Below are positions 9,445-18,775 of a DNA stretch of 64,000 nt, piece by piece; within the stretch, counting starts at the first letter, position 1, and every line of letters starts with the position of its first letter. The stretch spans positions 186,001 to 250,000 of the forward strand of contig NZ_JAABOP010000002.1 in NCBI RefSeq assembly GCF_010671595.1, written 5' to 3'. Origin of the DNA: Muriicola jejuensis (GTDB lineage Bacteria; Bacteroidota; Bacteroidia; Flavobacteriales; Flavobacteriaceae). The notes under the pieces are model-generated. The model had not been told where the DNA came from. It saw only the letters and a list, made by a program, of their open reading frames with translations, and made no database searches. The position numbers were made by a program, and so were the translations under genes.

Positions 9445-9939
9445 TTATCTCTTGCCCAATTCTATCACCTCGAGGTTCTTGATCTCTTTCCCGTCTATGG
9501 AGAAGCGAAGCATGGTGCGAACCTGGTGGAAGCCTTGTTTTCCACAGGCTCCCGGGTTCATATGCAGGAGCTCCAGCTTCTTGTCCCACATCACTTTAAG
9601 GATATGGGAGTGGCCGCTGATAAAGAGATTGGGCCGATCCTTTGCCAGCTGCTGCCGCACCCGTGGGCTGTATCGGTCGGGATACCCTCCAATGTGGGTG
9701 ATCCAGACTTCCACCCCCTCGCAGGTGAATCGCTGATCCAGGGGAAATTCCCTCTGAAGTACCGCGTTGTCTATGTTGCCGTGGACCGCCCGGAGGGGTT
9801 TGATAGCGGATAAACCGTCTGCCACCTCCAGGGTTCCGATGTCCCCTGCATGCCATATCTCATCCGCCTGGCGGGCATATTTACAGATCACCTCGTCCAA
9901 ATAGCCGTGGGTATCTGAAAGCAATAAGATTTTGGTCAT
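9445..9939 (-). CDS. YfcE/MJ0936-type metallophosphoesterase
   Basis: A 164-residue calcineurin-like phosphodiesterase with the complete metal-binding set: SDTHG near the N-terminus, HAGDIG (~36-41), HGNID (~54-58), THIGG (~81-85) and SGHSH (~110-114). Homologues hydrolyse small phosphodiesters with Mn2+ or related metals; the natural substrate is uncertain. First gene of a two-gene unit with the VOC gene, and divergent from truA with only about 40 nt between starts. Confidence 0.9.
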   Translation of the reverse strand: MTKILLLSDTHGYLDEVICKYARQADEIWHAGDIGTLEVADGLSAIKPLRAVHGNIDNAVLQREFPLDQRFTCEGVEVWITHIGGYPDRYSPRVRQQLAKDRPNLFISGHSHILKVMWDKKLELLHMNPGACGKQGFHQVRTMLRFSIDGKEIKNLEVIELGKR

Positions 9940-9980
9940 TTTAGGGGTATATTTGTAAGGTACAAAATTAGACTTTCAAC

Positions 9981-10733
9981 TTGAGATATTTCATCGAATT
10001 TGCCTATGACGGCAAGGCCTACCACGGCTGGCAGCGACAGCCCGATGCCAGGAGTGTGCAGCAGACCATGGAGGAGGCTATGTCCACCCTTTGGCGGGCA
10101 GATATTCGGCTGGTGGGTGCCGGCAGGACGGATGCCGGCGTCCACGCCAGACAGTTGTTTGCTCATTTTGATATGGAACAGCCTCTGGAGAAGGACGAGG
10201 CAGTGCGAAGGCTGAATGCCTTCCTCCCCGAGGATATCTCTGTGGAGGCGATCTACAAGGTAGTTCCCAATGCACACGCCCGCTTCGACGCCCTGGAGCG
10301 CACCTATGAATATGTTGTGGTACAAAAAAAGGACCCTTTCATGCACGACTGGGCCCATCTGATCCATCTCCCCCTCGATTTGGAGGCTATGAACCACGCC
10401 TGTGCTGAGCTCCTCAAACACACCGATTTCGAATGTTTCTCCAAGTCGAATACGGATGTAAAGACCTATGTCTGCCACCTGAAAGAGGCTCACTGGAGCA
10501 GAGAGGGAGCCCGGCTGGTCTTCCGGATCACGGCCGACAGGTTCCTGAGGAACATGGTCAGGGCCATCGTCGGTACCTTGCTCGACGTAGGCCTCGGGAA
10601 GTCGGATGTGGAGAATGTTAATAGTATTATAAAAAGCAGGGACAGGGGTGAAGCCGGGGTTTCGGTGCCTGCAAAAGGGCTATATTTGACGAAGATTTTA
10701 TACCCGGAATCCCTATTTCAACCGCATGGATAA
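9981..10733 (+). CDS. truA: tRNA pseudouridine(38-40) synthase TruA
   Basis: Isomerises uridines 38-40 in the anticodon arm. The 250-residue protein starts MRYFIEFAYDGKAYHGWQRQ, the usual TruA N-terminus, so the TTG at 9981 must be the start. The catalytic Asp is in GAGRTDAGVHARQ (~residue 52). A second conserved block, RITADRFLRNMVRAIVGTLLDVG, lies near the C-terminus. Its last 8 nt overlap the following ABC transporter gene, suggesting translational coupling. Confidence 0.95.
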   Translation: MRYFIEFAYDGKAYHGWQRQPDARSVQQTMEEAMSTLWRADIRLVGAGRTDAGVHARQLFAHFDMEQPLEKDEAVRRLNAFLPEDISVEAIYKVVPNAHARFDALERTYEYVVVQKKDPFMHDWAHLIHLPLDLEAMNHACAELLKHTDFECFSKSNTDVKTYVCHLKEAHWSREGARLVFRITADRFLRNMVRAIVGTLLDVGLGKSDVENVNSIIKSRDRGEAGVSVPAKGLYLTKILYPESLFQPHG

Positions 10734-12498
10734 AGAAACAGGCAAAGCTTTTGATTACCGTCTCTTCAAACGCCTGATCGCCCAGACCAGGCCTTACCGT
10801 CTCACCTTTTTCGGGGTGGCGCTTGCCGGCATTCTGCTCACTGTTTTTGCGGTCCTTACGCCCTACATCCTTCGGAATATTATTGATAAAGCGATCAGCG
10901 TAAAGGATATGGACCTGCTGTTCTGGCTCTCTATGGCCATGCTGGGGGTACTTTTCGGACAGGTAGTTTTCCAGCTTCTCTTTAACTATTACGCCAACTG
11001 GCTTGGGGAATCCGTCATACGCGACATCCGCGTCCTCCTCTTTAAAAGGATGCTCGGATTCAAGATGAAGTATTTTGACAACTCCTCCATAGGGGTGCTT
11101 GTCACCCGTGCTGTGGCCGACATGCAGCGCATAGGGGAGATCTTCAGCCAGGGGTTTTTTACCATAGTCTCGGATCTCTTAAAAATGTTGGCTGCCGCCA
11201 GCATGATGATCTATATGAACTGGAGGCTTGCCCTTATGGTCTTTGCCATCCTGCCTGTTATCCTGTACGCTACCCGGCTCTTCCAGAAGGCCATGAAGGT
11301 GGCCTTTATAGAGGTGAGAGCCCAGGTCTCCAACCTGAATTCCTTTGTGCAGGAACGCATCACAGGGATGAAGATCGTACAGCTGTTCAGCCGGGAGAAG
11401 ATAGAAAGCGCCAAATTCAGGGAGATCAACAAAAAACACCAGGATGCATGGCTGAAAACAGTTTGGTACAACTCCTTTTTCTTTCCTGTTGCTGAGATCG
11501 TGACCTCCATTGCCATCGGCCTTGTGGTCTGGTACGGCGGACTTCGGAATATTGCCAATATTCAGGTAGACCTGGCAGGGACCATCTTCGCCTTTATCCT
11601 TTACATCGAAATGCTATTCCGTCCGCTTCGTCAAATTGCAGACAAGTTCAACACCCTGCAAATGGGGATGGTGGCCGCTAACCGGGTTTTCAAGATCCTC
11701 GATACGGACAGCCGTATACAGGACGACGGGATCTTCGAGAAGAAACCGGTGTCGGGAGACATCAGTTTCAGGGATGTCCGCTTTGGGTATCTCGAGGATG
11801 AAGAAGTACTCCACGGCATCTCTTTTGAGGTGAAAGCCGGGGAGACCGTAGCCATCGTCGGGGCCACCGGGGCCGGGAAATCCACCATCATCAACCTGCT
11901 CAACCGCTTCTATGAGATCAGCAGCGGCAGCATCTGCGTAGATGGGGTCGACATCCGGGATTACACCCTGGCCTCCCTCAGGAAGAATATTGCCATTGTA
12001 CTACAGGATGTCTTCCTTTTTGCGGATACCATCGCCAACAACATCACCCTGAAAGACCGCGCTATCACCACGGAAGCCATAGAGGAAGCAGCCCAGCGGA
12101 TAGGCGTACATGAGTTTATAACCACCCTCCCTGGAGGCTACGATTACAATGTCAAGGAAAGGGGTACCATGCTCTCCAGCGGGCAGCGACAGCTTATCGC
12201 CTTCCTGAGGGCTTATGTCACCAACCCCAGTATCCTGGTCCTGGATGAGGCCACCTCCTCTGTAGACTCCTATACGGAACAGCTCATTCAGAAAGCCACA
12301 GACAGGATCACCCAGGGGCGCACCTCCATCATCATAGCCCACCGTCTGGCCACGGTAAAAAAGGCAGACAAGATCATAGTCATGGACGCAGGGAAGATCG
12401 TCGAGATCGGCACCCATAAGGAATTGCTGAAGTCAGAAGGGTACTACTCCAAACTATACGAGGCCCAGTTCCTGGCTGAAGAGGAGAACGTAGCTTGA
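10726..12498 (+). CDS. MsbA-like ABC exporter (fused membrane and ATPase domains)
   Basis: 590 residues. Residues ~20-320 carry six membrane helices of the type I exporter fold. Residues ~345-580 are the nucleotide-binding domain with Walker A (GATGAGKST), Q-loop (IAIVLQDVFLFADT), an LSSGQRQ signature in place of LSGGQ, Walker B (SILVLDEATSSVD) and the switch His (IIIAHRL). It would work as a homodimer in the inner membrane. Relatives export lipid A precursors, lipids or drugs; the cargo here is unknown. It overlaps truA by 8 nt. Confidence 0.9.
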   Translation: MDKETGKAFDYRLFKRLIAQTRPYRLTFFGVALAGILLTVFAVLTPYILRNIIDKAISVKDMDLLFWLSMAMLGVLFGQVVFQLLFNYYANWLGESVIRDIRVLLFKRMLGFKMKYFDNSSIGVLVTRAVADMQRIGEIFSQGFFTIVSDLLKMLAAASMMIYMNWRLALMVFAILPVILYATRLFQKAMKVAFIEVRAQVSNLNSFVQERITGMKIVQLFSREKIESAKFREINKKHQDAWLKTVWYNSFFFPVAEIVTSIAIGLVVWYGGLRNIANIQVDLAGTIFAFILYIEMLFRPLRQIADKFNTLQMGMVAANRVFKILDTDSRIQDDGIFEKKPVSGDISFRDVRFGYLEDEEVLHGISFEVKAGETVAIVGATGAGKSTIINLLNRFYEISSGSICVDGVDIRDYTLASLRKNIAIVLQDVFLFADTIANNITLKDRAITTEAIEEAAQRIGVHEFITTLPGGYDYNVKERGTMLSSGQRQLIAFLRAYVTNPSILVLDEATSSVDSYTEQLIQKATDRITQGRTSIIIAHRLATVKKADKIIVMDAGKIVEIGTHKELLKSEGYYSKLYEAQFLAEEENVA

Positions 12499-12503
12499 TT
12501 AAT

Positions 12504-13280
12504 CTACTGCTTAGGCGCAAAATCCTGAATTTCCAGGGTTCCTGTGAGGAACATCACTATATAGAAGAGAATGACGATCATAAAATAACCAATGACCGCA
12601 AGGGCAAAGAATAAAGAAGTGCGCAAAACCAACCCGCCTGCTTTGTACCTATGAATCCTTTGCATAGAAAAGATGCAATAGGCTACCATTGCAAATAGCA
12701 TGATCCAACTCAGGGTCAAATATGATTCAGCTGAAATGATCAGAGTTGTTACTGTAAAGGGAAATGAAAGTATACTCCACTGCGCCATAATATAGATATA
12801 GGCGATCAGGTACTCGGATAGCAAATAATTTTTTCGATTAAAGGTCAGGTATCCGGCAAGAGCAAAAACCGGGATATACAGGATAAAAAACAGGGTGGAG
12901 AAGTCGTAGATGGCGTCATAAAGTTTTACGGCAGTTTCCTTAGGCAGTTGCCCTCCATAAGCCATGAAGACCTCTGGGTCCAACGTTTTTTGCATGATAA
13001 AAATAGAGATCCCAGAGAGGGTAAGAGCGATCCCCAGGTGGCTGATGGGATTCAGGTATTTCCGCCTCACCCCCTGAACATAGGCATCGATGACCTGTTC
13101 GGGATGCAAAAGCAACTGCACGAGGGTCTGGATGAAGGTATTGTCCAGGTTAAAATACCGTTCCGTGATATCGTAGGTAAGATTTCTGAACGTAAGGCGA
13201 TGTACGACCACCTTTGCGCCGCAAGCAGGGCAGTACTTGTAGTCGGTGCGTTGTGGGGTTTGGCAATTCTTGCAATTCAT
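12504..13280 (-). CDS. DUF3667-type zinc-ribbon membrane protein
   Basis: 258 residues. The N-terminus is a zinc ribbon (CKNC at residues 3-6 and CPAC at 17-20). Next is a soluble stretch containing the DUF3667-like pattern of an NLTYDITERYFNLDNTF segment and a VRRKYLNPISHL segment, then about five hydrophobic helices. The function of this family is unknown. It starts 2 nt after the stop of cdaA and is probably the last gene of the folP-cdaA operon. Confidence 0.75.
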   Translation of the reverse strand: MNCKNCQTPQRTDYKYCPACGAKVVVHRLTFRNLTYDITERYFNLDNTFIQTLVQLLLHPEQVIDAYVQGVRRKYLNPISHLGIALTLSGISIFIMQKTLDPEVFMAYGGQLPKETAVKLYDAIYDFSTLFFILYIPVFALAGYLTFNRKNYLLSEYLIAYIYIMAQWSILSFPFTVTTLIISAESYLTLSWIMLFAMVAYCIFSMQRIHRYKAGGLVLRTSLFFALAVIGYFMIVILFYIVMFLTGTLEIQDFAPKQ

Positions 13281-13281
13281 C

Positions 13282-14067
13282 TTACTGCAAATCTTTTTTG
13301 ATCAATGTTTCCAGTTCTTTGAGGTCCTTATACATGATAAATTCACCGTTCTTGATATAAGAAATACTCCCTGTTTCTTCACTGATCACCAATGCGAGGG
13401 CATCTGTCTTTTCGGTGATGCCAATAGCAGCGCGATGCCTCAGGCCAAACCTCAGAGGGATATTGCGTTCCTGGGACAAGGGCAGGATCACCCGGGTGGC
13501 GATGATTCGGTTGCCCCGGATGATGGCTGCGCCGTCGTGCAGGGGACTGTTCTTAAAAAAGATGCTTTCCAGGATGGGCAGGTTTACCTCGGCATTCATT
13601 CGGTCGCCGGACGACTTGATAAAATCCAGGGAATTATTGCGCTCTATGACCAGGATGGCCCCGGTCCTGCTTTTTGCCATTTTTTCACAGGCCTCCAGGA
13701 CCACGTTCACCTTCAGGTCCGGATCGATCCCCTCCTGTTTCAGGAAACTGAAACGCTTCCCAAAAGTGCGTTTGTTGGCCAGGTTCGTAGAACCCACCAT
13801 CAACAGGAATTTGCGGATCTCCTGCTGGAAGACCACGATGAGGGCGATGAGCCCCACCTGCATAAAGCCTCCCACTACGCTGCTGATCATCTTCATCCCC
13901 AGCAACTGAGTGAACTTCCAGAAGGCCCATATAAACACGATGCCCAGGAAAATATTCACGGCAGCAGTACCGCGGACAAGTTTGTAGATATAGTAGAGGA
14001 GTATGGCGACCAGAAGGATGTCCAGGAAGTCTGTAATTTTAAAATCCAGAAAATTCAGAAAGTCCAA
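13282..14067 (-). CDS. cdaA: Diadenylate cyclase CdaA
   Basis: Makes cyclic di-AMP from two ATP. The 261-residue protein has three N-terminal membrane helices (residues ~10-90) and a cytoplasmic DAC domain with the DGA motif (PLHDGAAIIRGNRI) and RHR motif (FGLRHRAAIGITEKTDA), both needed for catalysis. No CdaR-type regulator lies beside it. It sits between folP and a DUF3667 gene, all in one direction with small gaps (43 nt and 1 nt). A folP-cdaA neighbourhood is usual in Bacteroidota. Confidence 0.95.
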   Translation of the reverse strand: MDFLNFLDFKITDFLDILLVAILLYYIYKLVRGTAAVNIFLGIVFIWAFWKFTQLLGMKMISSVVGGFMQVGLIALIVVFQQEIRKFLLMVGSTNLANKRTFGKRFSFLKQEGIDPDLKVNVVLEACEKMAKSRTGAILVIERNNSLDFIKSSGDRMNAEVNLPILESIFFKNSPLHDGAAIIRGNRIIATRVILPLSQERNIPLRFGLRHRAAIGITEKTDALALVISEETGSISYIKNGEFIMYKDLKELETLIKKDLQ

Positions 14068-14109
14068 TCCGGTCGTTTTTGTAAAATTAGAAAAATTGTC
14101 TGTACCTTC

Positions 14110-14943
14110 CTATTGATCTGCATCCCTCAGCCGTTGGTAAAGGGTAATACATTCCACAGCCTCCTTCACATCGTGCGCCCGGAGTATATTCGCTCCGGCT
14201 TCAAGGGCCACCATGTGCAATGCAGTGGTGCCATTCAGGGCTTCGGCCGGGGAGATCCCGAGCACCTTGTAAATCATAGACTTTCTGCTGAGCCCTGCCA
14301 GGACCGGTACACCAAAGGTTCTGAAAAGGGACAGATGCCTCAACAAAATATAATTCTGTTCGATGTTCTTCGCAAAACCAAATCCCGGGTCTATCACCAG
14401 GTCATACATCCCCAAAGCGCGGGCAGCAGCCAGTCTTTCGGAGAAATAATACCGGATGTCCTCCATGAGGTCATTGTAGCTGTTCATCTCCTTCATATTC
14501 TGAGGGGTCCCCTGCATATGCATCATAATATAGGGTACCCGGGCCTTCGCTACGGTTTCCATCATTGCAGGGTCTAAATGGCCAGCCGAAATATCGTTAA
14601 TCAGCGCAGCTCCTGCCCCGAGACATTCTTTGGCTACCTTACTTCTGAAGGTGTCGATGCTGATGAGGATATCGGGAAAATGCTTTGTCAGAAGGTCAAC
14701 CACAGGGACAATGCGCCTCAATTCCTCCTCTACCGGGATATGGTCTGCCCCGGGCCTTGAACTGTATGCCCCAGCATCTATAAAACGGGCGCCTTCCTTC
14801 AGCATTCTTTCGGTCTGGACCAGGATACTCCGTTCATCCTTGTATCTGCCACCGTCATAGAAGGAATCCGGGGTCAGGTTCAGAACCCCCATTACTTTCG
14901 GAATGCTCAGATCGATCAGGTGTCCTTTGCAGTTCAGTGTCAT
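14110..14943 (-). CDS. folP: Dihydropteroate synthase
   Basis: Condenses p-aminobenzoate with the pterin pyrophosphate in folate synthesis. The TIM-barrel shows the DHPS signatures MGVLNLTPDSFYDGG, FIDAGAYSSRPGAD (pterin/pABA loop), ISIDTFRS, LINDISAG, PYIMMHMQGTP, VIDPGFGFAKN and a final RAHDVKEA. I start at the ATG beginning MTLNCKGHL (14943), which fits the family; another ATG lies one codon before. The 32 further upstream residues of the open frame look non-coding. Confidence 0.93.
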   Translation of the reverse strand: MTLNCKGHLIDLSIPKVMGVLNLTPDSFYDGGRYKDERSILVQTERMLKEGARFIDAGAYSSRPGADHIPVEEELRRIVPVVDLLTKHFPDILISIDTFRSKVAKECLGAGAALINDISAGHLDPAMMETVAKARVPYIMMHMQGTPQNMKEMNSYNDLMEDIRYYFSERLAAARALGMYDLVIDPGFGFAKNIEQNYILLRHLSLFRTFGVPVLAGLSRKSMIYKVLGISPAEALNGTTALHMVALEAGANILRAHDVKEAVECITLYQRLRDADQ

Positions 14944-15053
14944 CATAGGAAAGCAGCAAGGGATCTGCGAGAAATCATTTTGCCGATTTAGATTAAACTC
15001 CGACCTTTGAGGCCGATGCTTTTGGGATCGAAATGTACGCAAAATAGAAGGAT

Positions 15054-15602
15054 ATGCAGCAAACTTCTGAACAATACGATACGGTCATCGGGCAGTGCAA
15101 GGAGTTGTTCGACAAAAAAATGAAGGACTACGGCAGTGCCTGGCGTATCCTGCGGCTTCCTTCCCTAACAGACCAGATCTTTATAAAGGCACAGCGCATC
15201 AGGAGTTTACAGGAGAAAGACGTTCGAAAGGTGGACGAAGATGAGAGGTCCGAATTCATCGGGATCATCAACTACTCCATCATGGCCCTGATCCAGTTGG
15301 AAAAAGGGGTAGTGGAACAACCCGACCTCAGCCCGGCGGAAGCCTCTGCTCTCTATGACCGGTTCGCTTCTGAAACCAAAGCCCTGATGGAAGACAAGAA
15401 CCATGACTACGGAGAGGCCTGGAGGGATATGAGGGTGAGTTCCCTCACCGACCTTATCCTGCAGAAATTGCTCAGGGTAAAACAGATAGAGGATAACCAG
15501 GGGGTTACCCTGGTCAGCGAGGGCATTGGGGCGAACTATCAGGACATCATCAACTACGCCATCTTTGCCATGATCCACCTCGAAGAACAATCCACCAGAT
15601 AA
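15054..15602 (+). CDS. DUF1599 family protein
   Basis: 182 residues made of two related halves: residues ~1-85 and ~95-182 both contain the pattern KDYGSAWR or HDYGEAWR, a short LTDLI-type helix, and an INYSIMALIQLE- or INYAIFAMIHLE-type helix. The internal duplication is clear. DUF1599 is a Bacteroidota family that has been linked by genome context to nucleotide modification; no activity is known to me. An AGAAGG stretch 4 nt before the ATG could act as a ribosome-binding site. It begins a same-strand series with the BT_3928-like gene, tpiA and prmA. Confidence 0.85.
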   Translation: MQQTSEQYDTVIGQCKELFDKKMKDYGSAWRILRLPSLTDQIFIKAQRIRSLQEKDVRKVDEDERSEFIGIINYSIMALIQLEKGVVEQPDLSPAEASALYDRFASETKALMEDKNHDYGEAWRDMRVSSLTDLILQKLLRVKQIEDNQGVTLVSEGIGANYQDIINYAIFAMIHLEEQSTR

Positions 15603-15612
15603 AATTACGTAC

Positions 15613-16713
15613 ATGAAGATCGCAGTCCACATATGCAGATTGATCGTCGGGGTTCTCTTTATCATCTCAGGCCTGATCAAACTCAATGATCCCGTCGGGT
15701 TTTCCTTCAAGCTGGAGGAGTATTTTAGTCCAGCCGTACTCGACCTTCCCTTCTTTGCGCCATACGCTCTGGCCCTCGCCATTTTCCTGGTGATCCTGGA
15801 AGTAGTACTGGGCGTACTCCTGCTGCTGGGATATCAGAAGAAGATCACGCTGTGGAGTCTGCTGGGCATGATCGTATTTTTTACCTTCCTCACCTTCTAT
15901 TCTGCCTACTATAACAAGGTCACGGATTGCGGATGCTTCGGGGATGCTGTTAAACTCACCCCCTGGGAATCCTTTTCCAAGGACGTGATTCTCCTGGTGT
16001 TGATCCTCCTGTTGATTTTCGGCGAGAAATACGTGCAACCCCTCTTCAGGGCGAAGACCTCCGTGGCCATCACCCTGGCGTGCATCCTGGCCTGCATACT
16101 CTTCGTGAACCAGGTGATCAATCACCTGCCTGCCGTGGATTTCAGACCGTACAAGATCGGCGCCAACATTCCTGAAGGCATGGTCGTGCCGCCCGATGCC
16201 CCCAAGGCCATCTTTGAATACGCCTGGACCTTCAAGGTTGACGGGGAGGAAACTACCCTCATAACGAATGGGGAGTACCCCACGGTTGATGGTGAATTCA
16301 TCGGAGTGGAGACCGAAGAGATTCAGAAAGGATATGAACCTCCCATTCACGACTTTACCATTGAAGAGGATGGAACAGACCAGGCGTCGGAATTCATGGC
16401 GGAGCCCAAATTGGTCATGGTGGTTGCCTATGACCTGGCCAAGAGCAATACCAGGGCATTCACGGAAGTAAAAGAGGTTACCGATAAAGCACTCTCAGCA
16501 GGATACAAGGTCATCGGGGTCTCTGCATCCAACGCAGCCCTAAGCAACCGATTTATCAGGGAATTCCAGCTCGATTTCCCTTTTTACTTTACCGATGAGA
16601 CGACCCTGAAGACCATCGTGAGGTCTAATCCGGGAGTCCTGGTCCTGGAAAGGGGTACCATCCTGCAAAAAGTACATTTTAACGATCTGGAGGATCTCAC
16701 CTTCAAAAACTGA
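15613..16713 (+). CDS. BT_3928-type DoxX/MauE-like membrane protein with thioredoxin-like C-terminal part
   Basis: 366 residues. Four membrane helices in residues ~1-145 have the DoxX/MauE pattern, including VGVLFIISGLIKLNDP and the TDCGCFGD motif with a CxC pair. A fifth helix lies near residues 150-170. The C-terminal ~190 residues are extracytoplasmic and partly resemble a peroxiredoxin/thioredoxin fold (VIGVSASNAALSNRF, FYFTDETTLKTIVRSNPGVLVLERG) but lack a CxxC. A redox role is plausible but not shown. The gene is 10 nt after the DUF1599 gene and 12 nt before tpiA. Confidence 0.75.
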   Translation: MKIAVHICRLIVGVLFIISGLIKLNDPVGFSFKLEEYFSPAVLDLPFFAPYALALAIFLVILEVVLGVLLLLGYQKKITLWSLLGMIVFFTFLTFYSAYYNKVTDCGCFGDAVKLTPWESFSKDVILLVLILLLIFGEKYVQPLFRAKTSVAITLACILACILFVNQVINHLPAVDFRPYKIGANIPEGMVVPPDAPKAIFEYAWTFKVDGEETTLITNGEYPTVDGEFIGVETEEIQKGYEPPIHDFTIEEDGTDQASEFMAEPKLVMVVAYDLAKSNTRAFTEVKEVTDKALSAGYKVIGVSASNAALSNRFIREFQLDFPFYFTDETTLKTIVRSNPGVLVLERGTILQKVHFNDLEDLTFKN

Positions 16714-16725
16714 AAACATCGAACC

Positions 16726-17484
16726 ATGAGGAAAAAAATTGTAGCCGGTAACTGGAAAATGAACAAGAACAGTGAAGAGACAGCGCATCTCATCGCCCAA
16801 CTGAGGACCGAGATCCCACAGTCGGACGCAGAGGTGATCATCGCGCCCACCTTTGTGAATCTCGCGGAGGCCGCAACACAGCTCAAAGGCTCTTTTATTG
16901 AAGTGGCCGCCCAGAACATGCACTTCGCTGAAAATGGTGCCTATACGGGCGAAATATCGGCAGACATGCTCAAGTCGGTCGGGGTGAGAACCGTCATCCT
17001 GGGACATTCCGAAAGGCGAGCTTACTTCGGGGAGGATGATGCCCTCCTCGCCAAAAAGGTGGACGCTGCCCTGAAAGCGGGGATGCGGATCATCTTCTGT
17101 TTCGGGGAAGAACTGGATGAGCGCAAGAAAGGGGAACATTTCAAGGTGGTGGAAAGGCAGTTGAAGAACGCCCTCTTTCATCTAGACGGCCCTTCCTGGG
17201 AGCATATCGTCCTGGCCTATGAACCGGTTTGGGCAATTGGTACCGGCGAGACCGCATCCCCTGAACAGGCTCAGGAGATGCACGCTTTCATTCGTAAAAC
17301 CCTTTCTGATGGCTACAATAAACAGTTAGCAGAGGAGGTTCCCATCCTTTACGGGGGCAGTGTTAAACCGGGGAATGCTGGGGAGATTTTTTCCAAGGCG
17401 GATGTAGACGGCGGACTCATTGGAGGGGCTTCTCTGGTAGCCGCTGATTTTGCAGCCATCGTGGCTGCGGCTCAACAGGCATGA
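16726..17484 (+). CDS. tpiA: Triosephosphate isomerase
   Basis: Interconverts dihydroxyacetone phosphate and glyceraldehyde 3-phosphate. The 252-residue TIM barrel shows GNWKMNK (catalytic Lys), ILGHSERR (catalytic His), AYEPVWAIGTG (catalytic Glu) and YGGSVKPGN (phosphate loop). Normal length. Its last 4 nt overlap prmA. Confidence 0.98.
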   Translation: MRKKIVAGNWKMNKNSEETAHLIAQLRTEIPQSDAEVIIAPTFVNLAEAATQLKGSFIEVAAQNMHFAENGAYTGEISADMLKSVGVRTVILGHSERRAYFGEDDALLAKKVDAALKAGMRIIFCFGEELDERKKGEHFKVVERQLKNALFHLDGPSWEHIVLAYEPVWAIGTGETASPEQAQEMHAFIRKTLSDGYNKQLAEEVPILYGGSVKPGNAGEIFSKADVDGGLIGGASLVAADFAAIVAAAQQA

Positions 17485-18332
17485 GCCATATATATCTCGA
17501 ATACAGCTTTGAAGTAGACCCGGTAGAACCGGGCAGGGAGATCCTCCTGGCCGAATTGGCCGACCTCCCTTTTGAGAGCTTCGAGGAGACCGATCAGGGT
17601 TTGAAAGGCTATGTCCGAAAATCCGAGTGGCATGAGGATTTAATTCAAACGGTCGAACTCTTGCGAAATCCCGAATTCACGGTCCATTACCATTTCGAGG
17701 AGATCCCTCCCGAAAATTGGAATGAACGATGGGAGACCCACTTCGAACCCATTGAAATAGATGATGAGTGCCGGGTGAGGGCCCCTTTTCACAGCAGGAA
17801 AGAGGTGAAATACGACATTGTCATAGAACCGAAGATGAGCTTTGGTACCGGCCATCACGAGACCACCCACATGATGCTCGAATTTTTGCTCGAAATGGAT
17901 TTGGAGGAGACAACTGTGCTCGACATGGGTTGCGGGACCGCCGTTCTGGCTATTCTGGCGGGCATGAAAGGAGCTGAGGAGATCGATGCCATCGACATAG
18001 ACCCCTGGAGTCAACTCAATGCCATGGAAAATGCAGCCCGCAACGGGCAGGAGGGTATCAGGGTCTATCAGGGAGATGCAAAGGCCATCCCCCAAAAGGA
18101 ATACGACTTTATTTTGGCTAACATCAACAGAAATGTCCTACTTGAAGACCTGCCTGTGTACTCCCGACATTTAAAGACAGGAGGATATCTCCTGTTAAGC
18201 GGTTTTTACGATGCCGATTCCGATCTGATCACCCGTCGATGCCAGGAAGAGGGCCTTCGTTTTGAAACCAGGCGGGAACGGAATGCTTGGGTGGCCGTCC
18301 GATACAAATATCTCGGGGATGACAAGGACTAA
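17481..18332 (+). CDS. prmA: Ribosomal protein L11 methyltransferase
   Basis: SAM-dependent methylation of ribosomal protein L11. 283 residues with an N-terminal substrate-recognition domain (~1-100) and a Rossmann methyltransferase domain. SAM-site features are FGTGHHETTHMML, VLDMGCGTAVLAIL, IDIDPWS and the catalytic-loop motif ILANINRNVL. The ATGA overlap with tpiA suggests coupled translation. clpS follows about 100 nt on. Confidence 0.94.
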   Translation: MSHIYLEYSFEVDPVEPGREILLAELADLPFESFEETDQGLKGYVRKSEWHEDLIQTVELLRNPEFTVHYHFEEIPPENWNERWETHFEPIEIDDECRVRAPFHSRKEVKYDIVIEPKMSFGTGHHETTHMMLEFLLEMDLEETTVLDMGCGTAVLAILAGMKGAEEIDAIDIDPWSQLNAMENAARNGQEGIRVYQGDAKAIPQKEYDFILANINRNVLLEDLPVYSRHLKTGGYLLLSGFYDADSDLITRRCQEEGLRFETRRERNAWVAVRYKYLGDDKD

Positions 18333-18430
18333 ATAAGTCATATCCCTTTAATATTGAGATTGTTATCTATTATCTTTTTCCTGGAATTTGCAAGTCCGAA
18401 AAATTGTTATATTAGTAAAAATTCTCGGCT

Positions 18431-18706
18431 ATGAGTCAAAAAGAAAAGTTTTCAGAAGAAGTGCTGCTTGAAGAGGTAACGGTCAAGCAACACGAGATCG
18501 TGCTTTTCAATGACGACGTAAATACTTTTGACCACGTCATTGACACCCTGATCAGTGTGTGTGATCACACGCCGGAACAGGCGGAACAGTGCTCCCTGAT
18601 AGTTCATTACAACGGAAAGTGTACCGTAAAGACGGGGGAGTACAACGATCTGAAACCCAGGTGCAGCAAGCTGTTACAAGCGGGTCTGAGTGCAGAACTG
18701 GTCTGA
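18431..18706 (+). CDS. clpS: ATP-dependent Clp protease adaptor ClpS
   Basis: Delivers N-degron substrates to ClpA/ClpC. The 91-residue protein has the family core IVLFNDDVNTFDHVIDTL, where NDD and neighbouring residues bind the N-terminal residue of substrates, and the helix HTPEQAEQCSLIVHYNGKCTVKTG. Normal length. The gene lies between prmA and the regulator of the carbohydrate region. Confidence 0.93.
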   Translation: MSQKEKFSEEVLLEEVTVKQHEIVLFNDDVNTFDHVIDTLISVCDHTPEQAEQCSLIVHYNGKCTVKTGEYNDLKPRCSKLLQAGLSAELV

Positions 18707-18775
18707 ATCCTTCTCATCCGGTTATCTCCTTTGTATAGCGATAAGGGAAAGACTACCGCGTAAATACCTTTCCTC

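Noticed and set aside
13246-14577. 443-residue open frame antisense to cdaA and folP
   Set aside because: It is wholly opposite two well-recognised genes, has Pro/His/Gln-rich composition and no domain.
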